From Diplocloster modestus (GTDB lineage Bacteria; Bacillota; Clostridia; Lachnospirales; Lachnospiraceae), in assembly GCF_019042245.1 (NCBI RefSeq), contig NZ_JAHQCX010000001.1:425459-489458 (forward strand): a DNA stretch of 64,000 nt, written 5' to 3'. Each line of letters opens with the position of its first letter. Position 1 is the stretch's first letter. Below are positions 42,418 through 50,234 of this stretch, in pieces. Below the pieces are notes generated by a model. That model made no database searches and was not told the origin of the DNA. It saw only the letters and a list, made by a program, of their open reading frames with translations. Made by a program: the position numbers and the translations under genes.

Positions 42418-44592
42418 TTAAAGTTCCCCAAGCATCTGCAGCAGCAGAGAGGATTTGGGAGCTTCTTCTTCCAACTGTTCCGCTCCTTCCTCTATAAGCC
42501 GGACCTGAACGGAAGATTTCCAGGCATCAAAGTATTCCTGGCCGGTAGCGGCTTTCAGATCCAGGGCTTCCCCGCCAATGAGGGCATCCATCACATAACG
42601 CATGAGATGGCCTTTTAAACCGGTCTGTCCACCGGTTAAAAATTCTGAAAAGATGTAGCGTAACGTAGCGTCCCCGTAATACTTAAGCTCACGGAATTCG
42701 AGCGGATGCTCGTCAATATAGCTGGCGGGGGTAGAGGCTGCGGCAGGGGAGGATAGGATCGTGTCAAAAAGCTGTCCGATAAAGGCGTCTGTATCCATCT
42801 GCCAGTACTCTGCCGCCTGGGCATAGCATCGCTGGGTCTGGGCAAGGATATGCATTTGTGAATCTATGGCCCCGGCGATGGCTGTGGCAGCGGTCTTTGA
42901 TGGAAGCCGGCCGAAACGTTTTTCAATATCGGGCCCATAATAACTGCCGTCACGGGGCTCCCAGTAATTTGTCAGATTATAATTTCCATTTTCATCCAGA
43001 TCAAAGGAAAGAACACAGGGAATATGACTGCCGCCCGTATCGGTGATAGAGGTTCCGTCGTATTGGAACTCCATATAAAGAGCCATGGCATAAACCTCCA
43101 TCGTCGAAACAGAGGTGTCTGCTTCTTCGGAATAGCGTTCACCCGGCTGTGTCGCCAGTGTCACATGACTTTCGCAGGAATATTCCCCGCCGGCGTGGCT
43201 GTCTTTGTTATGCTCCAGAATGGCGGCGGATACGCTCTCATCCAGAGTGGGAAAAGCGTTGTTTTCCGGTGCTTTTGGTTTTTCCATCTGTTCCGTATTC
43301 CCAGGATCTTCCTGTAGCGTGTCCTGACCGGCGCAAAGGCTGTTTACATATGCTGAAAAACCGGAATCGGTTATGATATAGCGTTTATCCCGGAAGATAA
43401 CGTCCGACTTGCCGCTGTCAGGCGCGTAACCGTTTATACGGATCAGGGATCCATCCGCAAGCTTTGCCTCAATGTAGTAAAACGGCGTAAGATCTCTGTA
43501 TTCATCGCTTTGCGGGGCACCGGATATCCCCATAAGACGTGAGGATAGCTCCTCTAACTCCCCGGATTTCAATTCTCCGATGGAAGGGCCGGAGGATTTC
43601 CGCAGATCGCAGGCTGAAGCAGATATCATACCGTTTTCCTTAAAATCGAACCGTAAGCCGGGAGGGTCCGTTAAAAAACATACAGCCAAAACCACACAAG
43701 ACAAAAGCGCCGCAAGAATCAGCCAAAAGGTGGGTTTCTTGTAATTCAATACATTTTTTATCCTTTGCTTAACCCCGGCTTCCCCAAACGCCAGCGGGCA
43801 GGCAGCTATGGTATGGCGGGGGACACTTAAGGACAGCAGGGCCTCTGAATATTCTTTTTTATTCTCCTGGTCCATTTCTTTTACTACCCGCTCATCACAG
43901 GCCAGCTCTATATCCCGGCATAACAGGATATACGCCAGCCAGATAAGGGGATTGAACCAATATACAGCCAGGATCAGAAAAGCAATTGGCTTGACCCAGT
44001 GATCGTGTCTTTGGATATGAGCCTGTTCATGGGCTACCACATGGGAAATCCCAGGTTCGCAAAGATGGTAAGGCAGATAGATACGCGGCCGGAACAGGCC
44101 CAGAACGAAAGGCGAGGCCGCCTTTTCGCTCTGCCAGATATTGTCCCGCAGCCGAATCGCATCAAATAAACGGCGGCGCAGCCGGAGATAGCTGATCGCG
44201 CTGTATAGCAGCAGGACCGCAATCCCAAATACCCAGACCATAGCGGCCATATAGGTGAGGATCTGCACAGGATTGGCACTGGCATATGGATCCGGTGCCA
44301 GGGACTCGGATAGAACCGGATTGACTGCCTGGTTGAGCATACCTATCCCGCTGTGTATCGACGGTGTTTCGGAATAAAGAATATCGGTGCGGATCACATC
44401 GGAACTGGGAATCAGGCTCCAGACACTTTCCCATGAAATCGGGATGACCAGACGTATGCCCACAAGCAGCCAGAGGAAGCAGCGGATGGCTTTCGGCGCT
44501 TTCCTTAATAAGAAGCGCAGCAGGATCACGGCCAGAATCATCCAGCCGGCTGTAATACTCATGTTTAGCAGTTTGATAAATAAGATTTCCAT
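42418..44592 (-). CDS. BlaR1/MecR1-like M56 family sensor peptidase
   Basis: A 724-residue membrane protein. The N-terminal 320 residues have four hydrophobic segments and the M56 metallopeptidase domain with HEQAH at residues 188-192 and ELACDERVVKEM as third-ligand motif. The last 400 residues are an external domain lacking the penicillin-binding motifs of BlaR1, so the signal is probably not a beta-lactam. The gene starts two bases after the BlaI-like gene. By analogy the sensor would lead to removal of the BlaI-like repressor from DNA. Confidence 0.85.
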   Translation of the reverse strand: MEILFIKLLNMSITAGWMILAVILLRFLLRKAPKAIRCFLWLLVGIRLVIPISWESVWSLIPSSDVIRTDILYSETPSIHSGIGMLNQAVNPVLSESLAPDPYASANPVQILTYMAAMVWVFGIAVLLLYSAISYLRLRRRLFDAIRLRDNIWQSEKAASPFVLGLFRPRIYLPYHLCEPGISHVVAHEQAHIQRHDHWVKPIAFLILAVYWFNPLIWLAYILLCRDIELACDERVVKEMDQENKKEYSEALLSLSVPRHTIAACPLAFGEAGVKQRIKNVLNYKKPTFWLILAALLSCVVLAVCFLTDPPGLRFDFKENGMISASACDLRKSSGPSIGELKSGELEELSSRLMGISGAPQSDEYRDLTPFYYIEAKLADGSLIRINGYAPDSGKSDVIFRDKRYIITDSGFSAYVNSLCAGQDTLQEDPGNTEQMEKPKAPENNAFPTLDESVSAAILEHNKDSHAGGEYSCESHVTLATQPGERYSEEADTSVSTMEVYAMALYMEFQYDGTSITDTGGSHIPCVLSFDLDENGNYNLTNYWEPRDGSYYGPDIEKRFGRLPSKTAATAIAGAIDSQMHILAQTQRCYAQAAEYWQMDTDAFIGQLFDTILSSPAAASTPASYIDEHPLEFRELKYYGDATLRYIFSEFLTGGQTGLKGHLMRYVMDALIGGEALDLKAATGQEYFDAWKSSVQVRLIEEGAEQLEEEAPKSSLLLQMLGEL

Positions 44593-44594
44593 CT

Positions 44595-44930
44595 TCAGCC
44601 CTCCCCGTAGGAATCGATCATATGCCGGATAGCCGCGATCTCCTCCGGTGACAGGTCTTTGCGTTTTGAAAAAGAAGCGACAAAGGCCGGTAGTGAACCT
44701 CCGAACGTTTTTTCCACCAGTTCATCGATTTCGGCAGCCTGCACCTCTTCCTGAGTGACAAGGGAGGTGACGACGGCATTTTCATTTTTGACCACGCCGC
44801 GCATGGACAGACGTTTGATGACCGTATAGGTCGTGGCCTTGCTCCATCCCAGCTTTTCCCGGCACAGCCGTACCAGCTCCGTGCTGTTCACGGGCTCATC
44901 CTCCTGCACTATAGAAGGGGCAACTTCCAT
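44595..44930 (-). CDS. BlaI/MecI/CopY family repressor, short N-terminus
   Basis: A protein of 111 residues with the BlaI-type winged helix (EPVNSTELVRLCREKLGWSKATTYTVIKRLSMRGVV) and the C-terminal dimer region (GSLPAFVASFSK). Family members usually begin with about ten further residues before the IIW(E) segment; here the corresponding text APSIVQEDEPV starts at residue 4. A GTG inside PVNSTEL has a better AGGAGG site, which would cut off the first helix. The start is therefore doubtful and the gene may be shortened. It precedes the BlaR1-like gene by two bases. Confidence 0.75.
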   Translation of the reverse strand: MEVAPSIVQEDEPVNSTELVRLCREKLGWSKATTYTVIKRLSMRGVVKNENAVVTSLVTQEEVQAAEIDELVEKTFGGSLPAFVASFSKRKDLSPEEIAAIRHMIDSYGEG

Positions 44931-44963
44931 GGTCGATTGTTTTTGGTGTTTAGATGTTATAGT

Positions 44964-45494
44964 CTAGTTTTTCCGGGTGATGGTTAACCAATAGTTTTGT
45001 ATTATTTTTTTGTGCCATGCCAGGATGAGGTTCAGGAGAAATAGTAAGAGCGCTGTTAGTATGACAAGGAGGGGAGAAAGACCGGAGGCATCCAGAAACT
45101 GTGTTGCATCATCGCCTACAGGAGCTCTGCCGTTTAAATAAAGCAATGGAACTAGTATCCAGGCAAGGATCGAAAACGTAGGCAGCGCCATAAACAGAAA
45201 GGAGAAGAGACGATAGAATACCCCTGCTCTTTCCTTCTGGTAGCATAGCATATACAGGACGGATACCAGAACCGGCAGGAGAAGTCCCGCTGAATAATGC
45301 AGCGATGATGTAAATGAAGTATAAACACCGCCAACTGAACTCACATGGGCTCCGAGAATACTGAAACTTGTGATTTTTGCTCCGCATAAAAGGGCGACCA
45401 GTGCGTGGCCTCCTTCGTGGAGAACAATATACAGCGGTACCATGATGAATGCACTTAATAACAAGAAGCTGACGGTTTTGACTTTGCTATTCAT
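44964..45494 (-). CDS. M50-like membrane metallopeptidase
   Basis: A 176-residue membrane protein with HEGGH at residues 26-30 in the first hydrophobic segment (PLYIVLHEGGHALVALLCGAKITSFSI), a zinc-peptidase motif of the site-2 protease (M50) type, and four further hydrophobic segments. AGGAGG precedes the ATG. It is upstream of the BlaI-BlaR1 pair, 33 bases away and on the same strand, so the three may be one operon. A conserved NPDG motif of true site-2 proteases is not evident; it may be a distant, possibly inactive member. Confidence 0.7.
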   Translation of the reverse strand: MNSKVKTVSFLLLSAFIMVPLYIVLHEGGHALVALLCGAKITSFSILGAHVSSVGGVYTSFTSSLHYSAGLLLPVLVSVLYMLCYQKERAGVFYRLFSFLFMALPTFSILAWILVPLLYLNGRAPVGDDATQFLDASGLSPLLVILTALLLFLLNLILAWHKKIIQNYWLTITRKN

Positions 45495-45613
45495 TGCTGC
45501 CTCCTGATTATTAGGGGTGGTTTCTTTTTTGTTCTCTGGGTAGCTGCAGCGTTTAATTGGAGTTAGCTATGGCGGTAAATTGAGTGTGCAGCGCGGTGAA
45601 CAATTCTTATTTG

Positions 45614-46024
45614 TTATATTGGTGAATTTATAAGTTTTTCAACCTGTTTTTTTAATGCCAGGAATTCTTCCAAATAGTTCCCAATGATCCGGACGCAATG
45701 TTCCTTTACGATCAGGCCATCATAATCATGTACCAGACTGTTTCGCACTTTTAACATTTCCATCCAGATATCATCCTGGATCAAACCTGCCTGAAAGGCA
45801 CTCCTTAGTACTTCCCTGGGGGATTCGGCCACAAAATCCGTGATCATGTAATACTGGACCAATAGATCCTTCATCACCTTCCATGCCAGATCAAAGGTTA
45901 TGCTGAACTTCGCGCTGGTTCCGCTGAGTACAAAAGAATCCGACAGGTCACGTTCCCTGGCCTCTGCCAAAGAATTTAAGGAATTTTGATAACTCTCAAC
46001 CCTTTTCATAAATTTTGCATCCAT
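45614..46024 (-). CDS. HEPN-domain partner of the nucleotidyltransferase (HI0074 type)
   Basis: A 136-residue helical protein. FDLAWKVMKDLL, ESPREVLRSAFQAGLI and WMEMLKVRNSLVHDY match the HI0074-type HEPN family of nucleotidyltransferase substrate-binding proteins. The RNase-type motif RX4HXY is complete: Arg94, His99 and Tyr101. In MNT/HEPN toxin-antitoxin pairs the HEPN protein is the RNase toxin, and the tyrosine is AMPylated by its partner. The start overlaps the end of the partner gene by 29 bases. Toxin function here is inferred from the motif. Confidence 0.85.
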   Translation of the reverse strand: MDAKFMKRVESYQNSLNSLAEARERDLSDSFVLSGTSAKFSITFDLAWKVMKDLLVQYYMITDFVAESPREVLRSAFQAGLIQDDIWMEMLKVRNSLVHDYDGLIVKEHCVRIIGNYLEEFLALKKQVEKLINSPI

Positions 46025-46298
46025 ACAGTTCTATATCCTCCTTCAGCAAAACGTTCCGGCAATTGTCCAGATTCACCAGATCTATGGTATATAGGGTTTC
46101 AATATTTTCAATCTTTTCCTTCAGCTCATCGAATTCCGATACCCCGCTTACCGCGATATCGATATCGCTTCTCTCCCTTGCGGTATCCTTCGCACGGGAC
46201 CCGAATAACACCACTTCCTTGGCATCATACAGGCGGCAGAGCTCCACTACTTTTCCTATTATCTGTTCTACCCGTTTATCATATTTACGATTGTTCAT
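45996..46298 (-). CDS. Minimal nucleotidyltransferase (MNT domain), antitoxin-like
   Basis: A 100-residue protein with the motif GSX10DXD complete: Gly33-Ser34, Asp45 and Asp47 in LFGSRAKDTARERSDIDIAV. This is the active site of MntA-type AMP transferases that neutralise HEPN toxins. The ATG at 46296-46298 is preceded by a weak AAAGG; an upstream ATG at 46317-46319 is another choice. The gene precedes and overlaps the HEPN gene, the reverse of the order toxin first but common in HI0073/HI0074 pairs. Confidence 0.87.
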   Translation of the reverse strand: MNNRKYDKRVEQIIGKVVELCRLYDAKEVVLFGSRAKDTARERSDIDIAVSGVSEFDELKEKIENIETLYTIDLVNLDNCRNVLLKEDIELYGCKIYEKG

Positions 46299-46492
46299 GA
46301 ACACCCGCCTTTCTGCCATAGAGCTGCCTGTCACTGCGGAATGCTGCTAATATAGGTATTCTGTCAATTGCAGTTCCCGCTTATGTATCAGAGCAATTTT
46401 TATTTAAAACTTTTACGGCTTATAACAAAGTATAGACGATTTTTTTGTCTTAGACAACATAAAAAACAGGATCACAGCATCCAAAATAACCG

Positions 46493-46521
46493 TTGACATA
46501 ATCTATAGTGCATTATATGAT
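46493..46521 (+). promoter_or_regulatory. Strong sigma-A promoter before the 98-residue gene
   Basis: Consensus TTGACA (46493-46498), 17-base spacer and TATGAT (46516-46521). The -10 region is inside a near palindrome, TATATGATGAACATATA, which could be an operator. Confidence 0.75.
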
Positions 46522-46590
46522 GAACATATAACAGAATATAGGCTAATCCAGAACTTGTACTACAATATCTTGTGAGAAGGATGTGGTCGT

Positions 46591-46887
46591 ATGAACCAGG
46601 TTTACAGCAAACAGGCATACAACATTTATCAGGCATCGGATGGTTACATTGTTCACAACACTTTAAAAGATTTTCAGTCGGGGCACACCCATCTGAACAG
46701 TTTCAAGTCTGCCAAATATCTGATCGATCTGGCACTACATCGAAGTATTCCGTATCATCTCGACCGTTATCGGTTAATCAGCCTTTCCCGAATTACAGAA
46801 GATGAATCCTATAGAGAAAAAATTCTGGAATTAATTCAGAACAAACGTGAGAAAATGTCCTATATCAACTGTAGGAAATGTTGTTAA
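46591..46887 (+). CDS. Small conserved-looking protein, unknown function
   Basis: A 98-residue soluble protein with many aromatic and basic residues (MNQVYSKQAYNIYQASDGYIVHNT, FKSAKYLIDLALHRSIPYHLDRYRLISLSRI) and a CRKCC end. GAAGGATG lies about ten bases before the ATG, and a strong promoter stands 70 bases upstream. It is followed after 33 bases by the aminopeptidase gene and is probably co-transcribed with it. I do not recognise the family. The codon choice is like that of its neighbours, so I regard it as real. Confidence 0.7.
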   Translation: MNQVYSKQAYNIYQASDGYIVHNTLKDFQSGHTHLNSFKSAKYLIDLALHRSIPYHLDRYRLISLSRITEDESYREKILELIQNKREKMSYINCRKCC

Positions 46888-46920
46888 ATTATGTTTGGAA
46901 AAATGCAGGAGGAAATACCA

Positions 46921-48216
46921 ATGAGTACAATGGAACATGCGGAAAAATTATTACAGCTGACGGAGACGGCCACCTCATCATTTCATACCGTGGAGGCCGC
47001 GGTGCGCCAGCTGAAGGATGCGGGGTTTACGGAACTGGACAGCCGGGATGACTGGGGGCTGACGAGCCAGGGAAAATATTATGTCGTTCATCATGGTTCC
47101 AGCCTGGCCGCCTTTACGGTGGGATCTGAATTTTCATTTCGGGAAGGATTCCGGATCGCGGCGGCCCATACGGATTTTCCGGGACTTCGGTTAAAGCCCC
47201 ATCCGGAGATGGATGACGAGGGTTACGGCCGGGTGAATGTGGAAGTCTACGGAGGCGCGATTTTAAATACGTGGCTGGACCGGCCCCTTTCCATGGCCGG
47301 ACGCGTGGCCTTAAGAGGGGAGGATGCTTTCCATCCGGTGGTTAGGCTCATGGATGTGAAGCGGCCGGTTCTTACGATCCCGAACCTGGCGATTCATTTG
47401 AATAAGGAGATCAACAAGGGGATCGAGCTGAATAAGCAGACGGATATGCTTCCGGTGGCCGGTATGATCGGGGAAAAGCTGAATAAAGAAGATTTCCTCA
47501 TCCGATTCCTGGCGAATGAGCTGCATACCAAACCGGAGAATATACTGGATTATGAGATCGGAATTTATAACGCGGATGCGGGCGATGTGATCGGTATGGA
47601 CGGGGAGTTTATCTCGGCTCCAAGGCTTGATAACCTGACCAGTGTGCAGGCGCTGCTGACCGGTTTGATGGAAGGGGAGCGCAGGCAGGGAATCAATGTG
47701 ATCGCGCTGTTTGACCACGAGGAAATCGGCAGCAGGACGAAGCAGGGAGCGGGTTCCCTGTGGCTGAACACGGTTCTGGAGAAGATCATGGCTGGTTTCG
47801 GAAGAGACCGGAATAAGTATCTGGGCACATTGGAAGAAAGTTTTCTGCTGTCTGTGGATGTGGGGCATGCCATCCATCCGGGCAGCCCCGCGAAGAGCGA
47901 TCCGACCAATAAAAATAAGCTGAATGGAGGCGTGTGTATCAAGGAAGCCAGCGCCCAGTCTTATGCCACAGACTGTGAGGCCATCGCAATCGTGCAGCAG
48001 ATCTGTGAGCAGGAGGGTATTCTATATCAGAAGTTTGCCAATCGGTCGGATGGGACATCAGGAGGAACCCTGGGTTCCATAGCCTCCAGCGTGCTGCCGG
48101 TGCGTACCGTGGATGTGGGCGTACCGCTTCTGGCGATGCATTCCAGCAGAGAGCTGATGGGGACGGAGGATCAGGAGAGCCTGGTCCGGCTGGTACGCGC
48201 ATATTTTGGCCTTTGA
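46921..48216 (+). CDS. apeB: M18 family aminopeptidase
   Basis: A 431-residue zinc aminopeptidase. The M18 motifs are present: AAHTDFPGLRLKPHPE near residue 90, GEFISAPRLDNLTSVQA near 235, LFDHEEIGSRTKQGAGS near 270 and a C-terminal MHSSRELMGTEDQESLVR. It removes N-terminal residues, with preference for acidic or aromatic ones in known members, in the cytoplasm as a dodecamer. AGGAGG precedes the ATG at 46921. Terminator hairpins follow. Length is normal. Confidence 0.93.
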   Translation: MSTMEHAEKLLQLTETATSSFHTVEAAVRQLKDAGFTELDSRDDWGLTSQGKYYVVHHGSSLAAFTVGSEFSFREGFRIAAAHTDFPGLRLKPHPEMDDEGYGRVNVEVYGGAILNTWLDRPLSMAGRVALRGEDAFHPVVRLMDVKRPVLTIPNLAIHLNKEINKGIELNKQTDMLPVAGMIGEKLNKEDFLIRFLANELHTKPENILDYEIGIYNADAGDVIGMDGEFISAPRLDNLTSVQALLTGLMEGERRQGINVIALFDHEEIGSRTKQGAGSLWLNTVLEKIMAGFGRDRNKYLGTLEESFLLSVDVGHAIHPGSPAKSDPTNKNKLNGGVCIKEASAQSYATDCEAIAIVQQICEQEGILYQKFANRSDGTSGGTLGSIASSVLPVRTVDVGVPLLAMHSSRELMGTEDQESLVRLVRAYFGL

Positions 48217-48240
48217 GGAACATTAGTAACACAGAAAAAT

Positions 48241-48297
48241 AGCCCCTATGCGGTGTTGGCCCTGTTTAAAAGGGCAAACCCGCAGAGGGGCTTTTTT
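48241..48297 (+). terminator. Branched rho-independent terminator after apeB
   Basis: AGCCCCT and TGCGG pair with CCGCA and AGGGGCT, enclosing a second stem GCCCT/AGGGC, followed by CTTTTTTATTT. It begins 25 bases after the aminopeptidase stop. Confidence 0.85.
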
Positions 48298-48298
48298 A

Positions 48299-48426
48299 TT
48301 TCATAGGAAAGTGCTCCTATGAAATAAAAAACGCTTCGCGGGATCGCACTGCGGCGGAAAGGAAGATGCCGCTTACGCGGCCCGCCGCAGGCGGAGAGTT
48401 TCGCAAGCGAAACTCTTTTTTATTTT
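48299..48426. repeat. Dense cluster of hairpins between convergent genes
   Basis: Directly after the terminator come a perfect ATTTCATAGGA/TCCTATGAAAT hairpin, GC-rich repeats (GCCGCTTACGCGGC and CCGCCGCAGGCGG) and GAGTTTCGCAAGCGAAACTC followed by a T run on the plus strand; a T run also follows GCGAAGCG on the minus strand. It can terminate transcription from both sides. The composition suggests a dispersed element, but no second copy is in the window. Confidence 0.6.
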
Positions 48427-48447
48427 CTTCTTTGTTTTCGGACTATA

Positions 48448-49113
48448 TTACGAATAGCGTTTTACTTTGCTTTTCCTTTTCGCCCGGGCAGCAGCGTAAT
48501 CCACTTGATAGATAAAATAATAGAGAACCCAGGCCATCCCGATTCCGAAGATCACATCCCAGACAGAATGCTGTTTTAAAAACATCGTGCTGAGAATAAT
48601 CAATATCGAAAGGATCGGAGCGCCGATGCGAATCAAACGGTACTTTTTCAGTGCGTCACACCGCAGAATGGCAATGCAGGCCCCGATGGAGTTATAAACA
48701 TGGATGCTGGGAAGAATGTTGGTCGGGGTATCACTTTTATATAAGACCCGAACCATATCGGTGAAAATATTCTCCCTGGGGAATACCTGGGGACGCAGCA
48801 GCTGTCCATTGGGATAGAGCGCGGAAACGATCAGGAATATGGTCATTCCGATAAACAAAAAGGCGGTTAGTTTATAATACGCCCGGACGTCGGTAAAGAA
48901 AAAATACAGAATCGTTCCGGCGATATAAGCGAACCAGAGTGTATAGGGAATGATAAAAATTTCAAGAAAAGGTATGTAGTCATCAAGCGGCATGTGGATG
49001 ACATTAAAATCTTTTGTTATATGCTTTTCCAGGTAAATAAAGCATGGAAAATAGAGGAAAGCGTACAGCAGCACCCAGGCATGCTTGTATTTCTGTAACA
49101 GGTTTATCTTCAT
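48448..49113 (-). CDS. PAP2 superfamily membrane phosphatase-like protein
   Basis: A 221-residue membrane protein with six hydrophobic segments. PSIHVYNSIGACIA near residue 135 and STMFLKQHSVWDVIFG near 185 carry the two histidine motifs of lipid phosphate phosphatases and inositolphosphotransferases (PSxH and SxxxxxHxxxD). The start is 17 bases after the lipid kinase stop, so both form an operon concerned with lipid head groups. Phosphatidic acid or undecaprenyl diphosphate are possible substrates; the sequence does not decide. Confidence 0.85.
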   Translation of the reverse strand: MKINLLQKYKHAWVLLYAFLYFPCFIYLEKHITKDFNVIHMPLDDYIPFLEIFIIPYTLWFAYIAGTILYFFFTDVRAYYKLTAFLFIGMTIFLIVSALYPNGQLLRPQVFPRENIFTDMVRVLYKSDTPTNILPSIHVYNSIGACIAILRCDALKKYRLIRIGAPILSILIILSTMFLKQHSVWDVIFGIGMAWVLYYFIYQVDYAAARAKRKSKVKRYS

Positions 49114-49130
49114 TTTTATTCAGACCTTTC

Positions 49131-50054
49131 TTAGCATCCGGCAATGATACGCAGTGTTTCTTTTGAGCACTCGATGTCCAGGTCCGTCTGGAAGCCGCAG
49201 GATTCGCCGTCTATATGAACGGCCAGGGGAGTATCCACGTGAATCCGGGCTTTTCGGCATCGAAGGGTATCCACTCCTTTAAAACGGGTGTGATGGCCCT
49301 TCTTGGCAGCCAGAAGAGGAATCGGCACCTCCCATTTATGAAGTCCGTGTACGATACAGAAGTCCAAAGCCTCCCGTTCGGGGCTGGCCTTCGGGCAGAA
49401 GCGGTAGCCTCCCCCCTCGTAACTGCAGTTCATGGCAGCCAGGAACAGGGTGCGGGGAAACTGGAAGGTTTTACAACCGTCGATATGCAGCGTCAACAGC
49501 TCCGGTTTGCACAGTACAATTTGGTGAAAAGCGATACCCATGTAGGTCAGCTTTCCCAGTTTTATCCGGTTGAGAAAATTTTTCAACCTGGATTTCAGTG
49601 CTTCGTGGCAGATTGCGGCGTCAAATCCAATACCGGAGCTGACCGCGAAGCGCCTGCGGGTGTCCGCATAAATGATCTGCCCCAGATGGATATTTTTATA
49701 ATATTTTGGATGCAGGATGTTGTGCAGCGCTTCCACGGGATTCACAGGTAAATGCAGATCCCGGATAAAGTCGTTGCTGGAGCCGGCAGGAATGTATCCG
49801 AACGTGATCTGCTCCAGACGGACGACACCGTTTAAGACCTCGTTAACGGTACCGTCACCGCCGATGGCGACCAGTGTCAGGTAGTCTCCGCCTTCGGTTA
49901 CCACGCGGGCCAGATCGGTGGCGTGATGGGGATATTCGGTAAAATAGACCTCGTAAGAGACCTGTTCTTTTTTCAGTTCTTTTTCAACTACGTCCCAGAT
50001 GCGCATTCCGCGATTCGATCTTGCTTTGGGATTCACAATGAAATAGTACATCAT
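49131..50054 (-). CDS. Diacylglycerol/lipid kinase (YegS/DgkB type)
   Basis: A 307-residue enzyme of the DAGK catalytic family. YYFIVNPKARSNRG, LVAIGGDGTVNEVLNGV (the ATP motif GGDGT) and FGYIPAGSSNDFIRDL are diagnostic; the C-terminal domain has SYEGGGYRFCPKASPEREALDFCIVHG. It would phosphorylate diacylglycerol or a related lipid with ATP. An ATG pair at 50049-50054 follows an imperfect AGGA; the open frame runs further up to 50108 without a ribosome site. The PAP2 gene downstream could reverse the reaction. Confidence 0.9.
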   Translation of the reverse strand: MMYYFIVNPKARSNRGMRIWDVVEKELKKEQVSYEVYFTEYPHHATDLARVVTEGGDYLTLVAIGGDGTVNEVLNGVVRLEQITFGYIPAGSSNDFIRDLHLPVNPVEALHNILHPKYYKNIHLGQIIYADTRRRFAVSSGIGFDAAICHEALKSRLKNFLNRIKLGKLTYMGIAFHQIVLCKPELLTLHIDGCKTFQFPRTLFLAAMNCSYEGGGYRFCPKASPEREALDFCIVHGLHKWEVPIPLLAAKKGHHTRFKGVDTLRCRKARIHVDTPLAVHIDGESCGFQTDLDIECSKETLRIIAGC

Positions 50055-50234
50055 TGGTACGTCCTGCCTTTTTCTTTCTATTTTAAATTGGAAGGCACAA
50101 TAATGCAATAGCAGATTTTGGACAGGGGGATGATTTGGAAAATCTGAGAGGGAGTAAGGGACACCCGGTTCCGGGGCTCTTCCCAGCTCTTACCAAATAT
50201 AAAATATTTAAAGCATAATCCCTAAAGGAAAAAG

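Noticed and set aside
42418..44930. Beta-lactam resistance locus
   Set aside because: The BlaR1-like sensor lacks penicillin-binding motifs and no beta-lactamase or altered PBP gene is adjacent.
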